Of a stretch of 6,000 nt of DNA, positions 1 to 6,000 are shown one piece after another; positions within the stretch are counted from its first letter, which is position 1, and the number at the start of each line of letters is the position of its first letter. The notes under the pieces are model-generated. The model was not told where the DNA came from. It saw only the letters and a list, made by a program, of their open reading frames with translations, and ran no database searches. The DNA comes from an uncultured Desulfurellaceae bacterium (GTDB lineage: Bacteria; Campylobacterota_A; Desulfurellia; Desulfurellales; Hippeaceae): the NCBI GenBank assembly GCA_913056505.1, contig CAJXLZ010000067.1, forward strand, positions 1 through 6,000. Direction: 5' to 3'. Both the position numbers and the translations under genes were made by a program.

Positions 1-526
1 TCAAAGATAATAGCCTTTGTGTATTCATTTTCAAGATATTTCTTTTTATCAATTTTTTTACCATCTATCTCTATTTTCCCTGAGGCACTATTAATCGCTT
101 GAACAAAAGTTGCTGAGTATTCAAAAGCACAACCATTAGCCGAGAGTTTATCCCTATTGGTTTTCCACTTATCTCCACTACTACCACGATGTCCCTCATC
201 AATAAACACAAGGTTATTGTCTTCAAAGCTATCAACGGCTACGGTTTTGTCTCCGTTTTCTTCTCCAAGCTTTGTTATCTCTATAATCTCAATAGCATTA
301 CTTTCAAAAAGTCCTTTGCTATCTTTAGAAAATATTTCTGAAACACCCTAACAAAATTGTCATCTAGTACCTGATAATATGCATTCTTATCTATGTATAC
401 TTTTTGCGTCTCGGGTGGCACATTTAATTTTTCATCGTCGAAAGATGCTTCAAGTTTTGATACTCTCATATTTGTTAATCCAAGATTTGTATTTAATTTT
501 TCAAATCTCTCTTCCAAACTAGCCAT
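1..526 (-). pseudogene. Broken superfamily 2 helicase, type III restriction (ResIII)-like, 3' part outside window
   Basis: Two reading frames form one apparent gene. The first runs from ATG 526 to a TAG at 283-281 (81 codons), starting MASLEERFEKLNTNLGL. The second is open from 347 to the left edge, has no start of its own, and follows an in-frame TAG at 350-348. It encodes IEIIEITKL, then FIDEGHRG (DEGH, motif II, 200-189), WKTNRDKL, and FEYSATF (SAT, motif III, 116-108). These are hallmarks of a DEAD/DEAH-type superfamily 2 helicase of the kind found in type III restriction enzymes and related defence proteins. A working enzyme needs a Walker A (GxGKT) well before motif II. None of the three residues-rich stretches here has one, and only ~105 codons separate the start from DEGH. 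This suggests an internal deletion removed the ATP-binding region, not merely a single-base shift. Alternatives are two unrelated gene pieces or a sequence error. The exact family and any partner methyltransferase cannot be seen, since the gene continues leftward. Confidence 0.7.
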
Positions 527-531
527 AAAAG

Positions 532-537
532 CCCTCC
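532..537 (-). promoter_or_regulatory. Ribosome binding site of the broken ResIII-like helicase gene
   Basis: The minus strand reads GGAGGG, 5 bases before the ATG at 526. It is the clearest Shine-Dalgarno sequence in the window and fixes the start of the helicase remnant. It occupies most of the 15-base gap after the uvrD-like stop codon. No promoter or terminator hairpin is visible in that gap, so read-through from the upstream genes is likely. Confidence 0.75.
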
Positions 538-541
538 ATAT

Positions 542-2614
542 TTAAATAAATTGAAGATTTCTGTCTTTAGATAATATTTTTTTTATGCCTTCTTTATAAA
601 AATTAACCGTTAAAATTTTCGCATTTTCGCTATCATTTACGGCTAATATAACGCCGTCTCCATACATATTATGCCTAATTCTCAAACCTCTTTTGATCTT
701 TTCGATCTTGATCTTTTTATCACTTTTTAAAGCACCTTCCGTATTAATACTGCCCAGTTCCTTTAAAAATCTGGAAGGCAACGTCCTCTCCTGCTTATTA
801 TGCTTATTTCTATATTGAGCGCAAGTTATAAAAAGATTGCGCTTGGCACGTGTTATAGCAACATAAAACAGCCTTCTTTCCTCTTCTATCTCCATTTGAG
901 AGTTTTTCAAATTTGCATTGGGGAATAGACCCTCCTCCAAACCTGTAATAAATACAGTAGAAAATTCCAGTCCCTTTGAGGCATGCAGTGTCATTAAATT
1001 AACAGCATCCTCCGCTTCTGATAGATCATCGGAATAATCAAGCAACGAAATTTTGTCCAAAAAACCGTCCAAATCTGCATTAGTAGAAGCATTTTCAAGC
1101 TCTATTATATTGTCTATCCTGCCATACTGCTTTTCTTTCTCAAGAAACTTAAAATATCCACTTTTTCTAAAAATTTCATCTATTATGGCAGGGAGCTTTA
1201 TATCAGATATACTCTTTTTTCTCAAATCGTTTATAATCCCTACAAAGCCGCTCAATGCAGCTGTTTGCCTTTTGTTTAGACTGTTTTTTTTTATTAAATT
1301 TACAGATGAACGAAAATAAGACAAACTATTTTCTTTAGCATAAGCCTGTATAATTTCAAGCAATTTCTTGCCTATACCCATAGCATGAGAATTCACAGCT
1401 CTTAAAAAAGCCACATCATCATTCTCATTTTTTATAAGCTTAAGATAAGCTATTATATCTTTAATTTCTTTCCTATCAAAAAACTTTTTAGACCCTATTA
1501 CCCTATATGGTATACCCCTTTTGACAAGTGCATCCTCTATTAATCTTGATTGTGCATTTGTTCTGTATAAGATTGCCATATCACTTAGCCGCTCCCCATG
1601 AGCTTTCAATACAACTATTTTACTTACCACAAAATAGGCCTCTTCAATGTCTGTCGGCAAAGTTTGAATGGACACATTGCCGCCGGGTATATCGGTATAA
1701 AGAACCTTACCCTTCCTTAAGTTATTTTCTTTAATAACACTATTGGCAACACTGAGAATGTTTTGACAAGACCTGTAATTCCTTTCCAATTTTATGACCT
1801 TGCAATTTTCATATTCACTATCAAATCTCAAAATATTGCCGATATCCGCACCTCTCCAACCGTATATGGACTGGTCTTCGTCGCCGACAGCACATATAAA
1901 ATTATTATGCGAATGTAGAAGATTTATAAGAACATATTGAGGATAATTGGTATCCTGATATTCATCTATAAATATATATTTAAATTTGCCTGCATATTTA
2001 TTCTTTAATCTATTATCATTTTTTAGCAGGTCTATCAATTTGATTATGATATTGTCAAAATCTACGGCGTTTGCCTCCTGCAACTTCTTTTCATAAAGCA
2101 AAAATACCTTTTTAACCATTTTATCAAATGGAGATGTTTCCATAACTTGATCCGGTGTCAATAATTTTCGTTTATACTGTGATATGTAACTTAGAAACTT
2201 CTTTGGCGGATACTTTTTGTGGTCAACGTTAAGCGATTTTAAGATTTCCTTTACAACAGACTCCTGATCTTTAGTGTCATAAATAGTGGGATTAATACCC
2301 TCATTTCTTAATATCCTTAAAGCTACAGAATGAAATGTGCCTACATACATACCAAAAGCAGCTTTGCCAATAAGATTTTTTATGCGTTCCTTCATCTCAT
2401 TAGCCGCTTTATTTGTAAATGTTAGAGCCAATATTTCATCGGGACTATTTCTTAACTGATCAATTAGATAAGCTATTTTATGTGTTACAGCTTTTGTTTT
2501 TCCGCTTCCGGCACCTGCTATAACAAGCAGATTGGATGAGTTTTCCAAAACGACGCTCTTTTGCTGACTATTGAGACCTTTTAATATTTTCAATTTCTCC
2601 TCTTGCTCTATCAT
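542..2614 (-). CDS. uvrD: UvrD/PcrA-type superfamily 1 DNA helicase
   Basis: An ATP-dependent 3'-to-5' DNA helicase of the UvrD/PcrA/Rep group, acting in the cytosol in nucleotide excision repair, mismatch repair, or clearing replication and transcription conflicts. At 690 residues it is near the usual length, and every motif is present. LNSQQKSVV (Q motif, 14-22), Walker A AGAGSGKT (33-40), Ia LTFTNKAANEM (64-74), GTFHS (92-96), Walker B FIDEYQDTN (215-223), III GDEDQSIYGWRGA (244-256), IV LERNYRS (276-282), V VNLMTLHASKGLEF (538-551), VI EEERRLFYVAITRAK (577-591). The last ~45 residues, with MYGDGVI and NFYKEGIKKIL, match the small Tudor-like C-terminal domain of UvrD/PcrA. Whether it is called UvrD or PcrA depends on the host lineage; RecB, AddA and RecQ are excluded by architecture. 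No alternative ATG lies near; a TTG at 2593 is possible. The gene starts inside the ClC gene and ends 15 bases before the broken helicase. Confidence 0.96.
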   Translation of the reverse strand: MIEQEEKLKILKGLNSQQKSVVLENSSNLLVIAGAGSGKTKAVTHKIAYLIDQLRNSPDEILALTFTNKAANEMKERIKNLIGKAAFGMYVGTFHSVALRILRNEGINPTIYDTKDQESVVKEILKSLNVDHKKYPPKKFLSYISQYKRKLLTPDQVMETSPFDKMVKKVFLLYEKKLQEANAVDFDNIIIKLIDLLKNDNRLKNKYAGKFKYIFIDEYQDTNYPQYVLINLLHSHNNFICAVGDEDQSIYGWRGADIGNILRFDSEYENCKVIKLERNYRSCQNILSVANSVIKENNLRKGKVLYTDIPGGNVSIQTLPTDIEEAYFVVSKIVVLKAHGERLSDMAILYRTNAQSRLIEDALVKRGIPYRVIGSKKFFDRKEIKDIIAYLKLIKNENDDVAFLRAVNSHAMGIGKKLLEIIQAYAKENSLSYFRSSVNLIKKNSLNKRQTAALSGFVGIINDLRKKSISDIKLPAIIDEIFRKSGYFKFLEKEKQYGRIDNIIELENASTNADLDGFLDKISLLDYSDDLSEAEDAVNLMTLHASKGLEFSTVFITGLEEGLFPNANLKNSQMEIEEERRLFYVAITRAKRNLFITCAQYRNKHNKQERTLPSRFLKELGSINTEGALKSDKKIKIEKIKRGLRIRHNMYGDGVILAVNDSENAKILTVNFYKEGIKKILSKDRNLQFI

Positions 2615-4370
2615 ATGCTTTTATAACATCCTTCCTTCTTATAACGCCTATAATTTTTCTACTATCTCTATCGTCAACGATGGGAACGGTGTTTATCTCT
2701 TTGAACCCTATCTTATGCATAAGGGTATTTAAATTTTCCTCACTATGTGTAGTAATAAGATTGGTATTTGCCACATCTCTTGCCACCAAAAAGTTACTCA
2801 TCTCATTTTCACCCAATATTGTCTTCAAAACTTGAAGTGTTATAATGCCGGAAAGTCTATTATCTTCGTCAACTACAAGCAGATCCGTCTGTTTGGATTC
2901 AGATAGTATGGCATATATATCTTTCAACGATCTTGATTGTTTTACAGCTACAAAATCTTTTATCATCAAATCCTTAACCTTAATGGATTCCAGAACATCG
3001 TGCATATATTCATATTCATGAACAGGCGATAAAGCTCTGTTCTTTGCCTGCGAACGTTCTATGCTGAAGCGTGAGCTTAAAATGACGCTTATGGATACAA
3101 CCCACATAGAGGGAACAATAAGTTCATAATTACCCGTTATTTCCGCCACAAGTATGATAACAGAAAGTGGTGTTTTAGCTGCTGCGGCAAAAAAACCCGC
3201 CATACCAACAACGGCAAATGCACCCGGGTTAGATACCAAAACAGGTGCCAGATGATATATGTATCCACCGAATCCTGAACCTAAAGCAGCTCCTATTATA
3301 AGCATAGGTGCAAATAATCCGGCCGAGTTACCGCTTCCCAATGTGATAGAAGTCGTAAACATTCTGACTATTCCTATGGCAAACATAAGATAAAAACTTG
3401 TGGTGCTTAAAAATGCATTTTGCAATATACCGTACCCCATTCCGGCAGAATTCGGCAAAATAGCACCGAATAAGCCTATAACTAATCCGCCTATGGCTGT
3501 CTTTATATACAGTGGGTAAGATATTTTCTTGAAAATATCTGATGTCGTATTAAATATGTTAATGAAAATTATACCCGCAGCAGCGCATAAAATGCCTAAT
3601 AATGTATAAGGGATGAGTTCTACGGGATTGCTGAAAACCATATGCGGTATTGAAAACATATGCACCCATCCAAATTTTGCAGAAAATAGGGAATATGCAA
3701 CAATGGATGATATAGACGCAGGTAGTAGCGCCTCATATTCAAATTCCAGATCTTGGTATAAAACCTCAACAGCGTATATTGCTGCTCCCATAGGACTTCT
3801 AAAGATAGCACCTATGCCGGCAGCCATACCACACACCATCAATATGCGCTTTTCTTTGTCGGAAAGTTTAAAGAGCTTTCCTATTTGATAACCAAAGCCT
3901 GCCCCTATTTGAGCTGCAGGACCTTCCCTTCCTCCTGCAGCACCTGTGCCGAGAGACAGAACGGAAACGACCAATTTAACAAAAGGTACTCTCAGCGCTA
4001 TGGATTTTTTGTTATGGTATTGACCTATAACAGTACCCGTACCGCCGCCGGCCGTTTCTTTTGATAGGAAATTGGCTATAAGCCCACTCAGCAATCCGCC
4101 GGATGCTGCTATAACAATAAAATATATCCTATTAAATGGCTGACTTACCTCTTTTATAAGCGGTGGCTCGTTCGTGGGATGTGTTATAGGAAAACCGGCA
4201 ATATGATTTAATAAAATTGTGGATGTTATATCTAAAAGTGCATACAGTACAATTGCACCTATACCGGCAGCCAAGCCGACCAAAATAGCGCACATAAGCC
4301 ATCTGCTCGTCTTAGAAGACTTTATATCTTTTATAAAAAATGCGAATTCCGATATTAGAGATGTTTTCAT
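2568..4370 (-). CDS. ClC-family chloride channel/transporter with C-terminal CBS pair
   Basis: A 600-residue inner-membrane protein of the ClC family, moving Cl- (or another anion), usually as a homodimer with one pore per subunit. About the first 435 residues are hydrophobic segments; the remainder is soluble. Filter regions: GGGTGT at 108-113 (where E. coli ClC has GSGIPE), GGREGP at 146-151 with gating Glu149, and GSGNSAGLFAP at 345-355 with the filter Phe353. ITGNY (411-415) is a further family hallmark. Two CBS domains follow (roughly 464-518 and 530-585), typically adenine-nucleotide-binding regulatory modules. At the position of the E. coli proton glutamate Glu203 there is Val203 (VEVLY, 201-205). 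At the usual central Tyr there appears to be Glu438 (SIERSQ). These hint at channel-like or altered coupling, but transport mode cannot be decided from sequence alone. The start is set by the ATGA overlap with glmS; the 3' end overlaps the helicase gene by 47 bases. Fluoride-specific ClC proteins differ and lack the CBS pair. Confidence 0.94.
   Translation of the reverse strand: MKTSLISEFAFFIKDIKSSKTSRWLMCAILVGLAAGIGAIVLYALLDITSTILLNHIAGFPITHPTNEPPLIKEVSQPFNRIYFIVIAASGGLLSGLIANFLSKETAGGGTGTVIGQYHNKKSIALRVPFVKLVVSVLSLGTGAAGGREGPAAQIGAGFGYQIGKLFKLSDKEKRILMVCGMAAGIGAIFRSPMGAAIYAVEVLYQDLEFEYEALLPASISSIVAYSLFSAKFGWVHMFSIPHMVFSNPVELIPYTLLGILCAAAGIIFINIFNTTSDIFKKISYPLYIKTAIGGLVIGLFGAILPNSAGMGYGILQNAFLSTTSFYLMFAIGIVRMFTTSITLGSGNSAGLFAPMLIIGAALGSGFGGYIYHLAPVLVSNPGAFAVVGMAGFFAAAAKTPLSVIILVAEITGNYELIVPSMWVVSISVILSSRFSIERSQAKNRALSPVHEYEYMHDVLESIKVKDLMIKDFVAVKQSRSLKDIYAILSESKQTDLLVVDEDNRLSGIITLQVLKTILGENEMSNFLVARDVANTNLITTHSEENLNTLMHKIGFKEINTVPIVDDRDSRKIIGVIRRKDVIKAYDRARGEIENIKRSQ
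2629..2636 (-). promoter_or_regulatory. Possible ribosome binding site of the UvrD/PcrA gene
   Basis: The minus strand reads AGGAAGGA here, inside the ClC coding region, 14 bases before the ATG at 2614. The purine match is good but the spacing is longer than usual. A second purine run, GAGGAG (2602-2597), lies inside the proposed coding sequence only 3 bases before a TTG codon (2593), too close to serve it well. The ATG at 2614 is therefore the preferred start, with modest certainty. Confidence 0.4.
4367..4370 (-). other. ATGA stop/start overlap between glmS and the ClC gene
   Basis: On the minus strand these four bases read ATGA: the TGA ends glmS (after ...TVE) and the ATG opens the ClC gene. 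The 20 bases upstream of the ATG contain no convincing Shine-Dalgarno sequence. Translation of the ClC gene therefore probably depends on ribosomes finishing glmS; that is inference from a common arrangement. Confidence 0.8.
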
Positions 4371-6000
4371 TCTACAGTTACACTTTTGGCTAAGTTTCTC
4401 GGTTGATCGATATCATTTCCCAGAAATAATGATATATAATACGCCAAAAGTTGTAAAGGCATAACATATAAAAATGCAGAAAACATATAATCTACGGTAT
4501 CCATTTTTATAAAGTCATCTGCCAATTCGTTCTGTTTATCGGATAACAAAATTACTTTGCCAAGCCTGGATTTTATCTCATTTGCATTGGACAGTGTCTT
4601 TGAATAGAGGGGTTCATTAAACGGCGCCAAAATCACTGTGGGTGTATTTTCATCAATCAATGCTATGGGTCCGTGTTTAATTTCTCCTGCGGGGTACCCC
4701 TCTGCATGAATATATGATATCTCCTTCAATTTTAAAGCCCCTTCCAAAGCTATAGGATACATTAAATTTCTCCCCAAATATAGAAAATCCTTATAATTAG
4801 CATACTTTTTTGCTATTTCTTTTATAATTTTGTCCGTTTCATTAAAAGTTTTCTTCATAACATTCGGTATGTTGCGTAATTTTTTTGCGGGTGAAGTTAT
4901 ATCTTCGCCCCGCACTTGAGCAATATAAAAAGCCAGTATGTATAATGCGGCAAGTTGAGATACAAACGCTTTTGTAGATGCAACACTAATTTCAGGTCCT
5001 GCGAGCGTATACAGACAATCATCTGACATACGCGCTATTGCGCTTTCTTTAACATTAACCACAGATAGATTTCTTACACCTTTTTCTTTTGCTAATTTCA
5101 AGCAGGCCTTTGTATCGGCTGTCTCTCCGGATTGAGACACAACAATAAACAGTTCATTTTTGGAAAATAGATTTTCAGCATATCTAAATTCACTTGCCAC
5201 CTCTACATTAACAGGAATATGGGTATACTTCTCAAAAATGCTTTTAGATACACAGCTTGCATAATAACTCGTTCCGCATGCAGCAATTGTGATTCTATCA
5301 ATATTTTTAATAAAATTGTTGGTAAGGGATAGCTCTTCTTTAATCAAGATATCACCATTTTCATCTATACGGGGAGCAATGGTATTTTTAACAGCATCCG
5401 CCTCTTCTGCTATTTCTTTTATCATAAAATGTTTATATCCACCTTTTCTGGCTGAACTCACATCCCAATCTACTACCTTTATGTCACGTTTAACAATATT
5501 GCCATCATTATCAAACAATGTTAGATGTTCGCCGATTTGCGCAATATCACCATCTTCCAAATAGATGAATTTGTCTGTATACTTCAGCATAGCAGCTATA
5601 TCGCTGGCAACATAAAATGCATTTTCTGCAATGCCTATTATTAAAGGGCTTTCATTTTTTGCCAGTAATAATTCATTTGAAGTTACGGATATTGCAGCTA
5701 TGGCAAAACTGCCCTTAAGCATACTCACAGCTTTTTTAAATGCATCTAAAAATGTGCTATTTTCTATGAACAGATCTATCAAGAGAGCTATTGTTTCTGA
5801 GTCGGTATCACTCTTTTTATGTCGATTATGTTTCTTTAAAAAGAGATCCAACTCGCGAAAATTTTCTATAATTCCGTTATGTACAATGGAGATTTTTTCG
5901 GTTGTATGCGGATGCGCATTGATTGTGTTAGGTTTCCCGTGTGTCGCCCATCTTGTATGCCCTATACCTGCTGCAAAAGAGTCTGTGACAAAATCTTTTG
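4367..6000 (-). CDS. glmS: Glutamine-fructose-6-phosphate aminotransferase (isomerizing), 5' end outside window
   Basis: Cytosolic GlmS converts fructose-6-phosphate and glutamine to glucosamine-6-phosphate, the entry step to UDP-GlcNAc. The window holds 543 residues plus the stop; the frame is open to the right edge (first full codon 5998-5996). By alignment with E. coli GlmS (609 aa) about 57 N-terminal residues are missing, including the catalytic Cys. Counting from the first full codon, the glutaminase part shows GIGHTRWATHG (11-21), VHNGIIEN (39-46) and an SDTDSE motif (~63-68). The isomerase has two SIS domains: CGTSYYA (~241-247), SQSGET (~288-293), GPEISVASTKA (~334-344), then KEISYIHAEGYPAGEIKHGP (~425-444), holding the equivalents of E. 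coli Glu488 and His504. It ends DQPRNLAKSVTVE with the conserved terminal Lys. All visible catalytic residues are intact. The stop overlaps the next gene's start by 4 bases. Any leader (for example a glmS ribozyme) would lie outside. Identification is secure. Confidence 0.97.
   Translation of the reverse strand, partial: KDFVTDSFAAGIGHTRWATHGKPNTINAHPHTTEKISIVHNGIIENFRELDLFLKKHNRHKKSDTDSETIALLIDLFIENSTFLDAFKKAVSMLKGSFAIAAISVTSNELLLAKNESPLIIGIAENAFYVASDIAAMLKYTDKFIYLEDGDIAQIGEHLTLFDNDGNIVKRDIKVVDWDVSSARKGGYKHFMIKEIAEEADAVKNTIAPRIDENGDILIKEELSLTNNFIKNIDRITIAACGTSYYASCVSKSIFEKYTHIPVNVEVASEFRYAENLFSKNELFIVVSQSGETADTKACLKLAKEKGVRNLSVVNVKESAIARMSDDCLYTLAGPEISVASTKAFVSQLAALYILAFYIAQVRGEDITSPAKKLRNIPNVMKKTFNETDKIIKEIAKKYANYKDFLYLGRNLMYPIALEGALKLKEISYIHAEGYPAGEIKHGPIALIDENTPTVILAPFNEPLYSKTLSNANEIKSRLGKVILLSDKQNELADDFIKMDTVDYMFSAFLYVMPLQLLAYYISLFLGNDIDQPRNLAKSVTVE

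Noticed and set aside
157..351. Plus-strand open frame of 64 codons opposite the helicase remnant
   Set aside because: It is antisense to the stretch encoding DEGH and the adjoining helicase sequence; the Ser/Leu-rich, low-complexity translation matches no known family.
527..541. Terminator or promoter between the uvrD-like gene and the helicase remnant
   Set aside because: The gap is only 15 bases, mostly ribosome binding site; no hairpin with a T run or -10/-35 pair could be supported.
1053..1319. Plus-strand open frame of 88 codons
   Set aside because: It lies wholly antisense within the conserved helicase gene, and its hydrophobic, Ser/Phe-rich translation is typical of the reverse strand of Lys/Glu-rich AT-rich coding.
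3613..3888. Open frames on both strands inside the ClC gene (plus 3613-3888, minus 3620-3811)
   Set aside because: Both are shadows of a well-conserved membrane protein coding region, without recognisable domains of their own.
5289..5564. Plus-strand open frame of 91 codons opposite glmS
   Set aside because: It is antisense to the conserved linker between the GlmS domains; there is no family resemblance or supporting context.
4367..5851. glmS starting at the TTG at 5851 (a 494-residue protein)
   Set aside because: The same frame continues to the right edge and encodes conserved GlmS glutaminase motifs (GHTRWATHG, VHNGIIEN), so TTG 5851 is an internal Leu codon.

Overview
The window is AT-rich bacterial DNA carrying four tightly packed genes, all on the minus strand, so transcription runs from high to low coordinates. 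There is essentially no intergenic space: two junctions overlap and the third has 15 bases. No RNA genes, insertion sequences, CRISPR arrays or long repeats were seen. The organism cannot be fixed from this sequence. The gene families are general bacterial ones, and the AT richness with ATA- and AAA-rich coding fits many low-GC lineages. A decaying restriction-type helicase at the left edge shows that the accessory gene content is in flux.

Layout in the direction of transcription: (1) 6000-4367, glmS, entering from the right edge without its first ~57 residues; it makes glucosamine-6-phosphate for peptidoglycan and other amino-sugar polymers. (2) 4370-2568, a ClC-family chloride transport protein with a C-terminal CBS pair; its start overlaps the glmS stop in an ATGA. 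(3) 2614-542, a complete UvrD/PcrA superfamily 1 DNA helicase whose start lies inside the end of the ClC gene (47-base overlap). (4) 526-1, a broken superfamily 2 helicase of the type III restriction (ResIII-like) kind, running off the left edge. It has a good ribosome binding site and an intact N-terminal stretch. It then loses frame at about 350-281 and resumes in another frame just ahead of the DEGH and SAT helicase motifs, with no Walker A between.

The first three genes look like one co-transcribed, translationally coupled unit, although their jobs (cell-wall precursor supply, anion transport, DNA repair) do not form an obvious pathway. The two most noteworthy things are the helicase remnant, which looks like the product of an internal deletion rather than a simple frameshift, and the ClC protein. 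The ClC keeps the gating glutamate but has non-standard residues at three positions that matter in the E. coli exchanger. No clearly new multi-gene system is visible.
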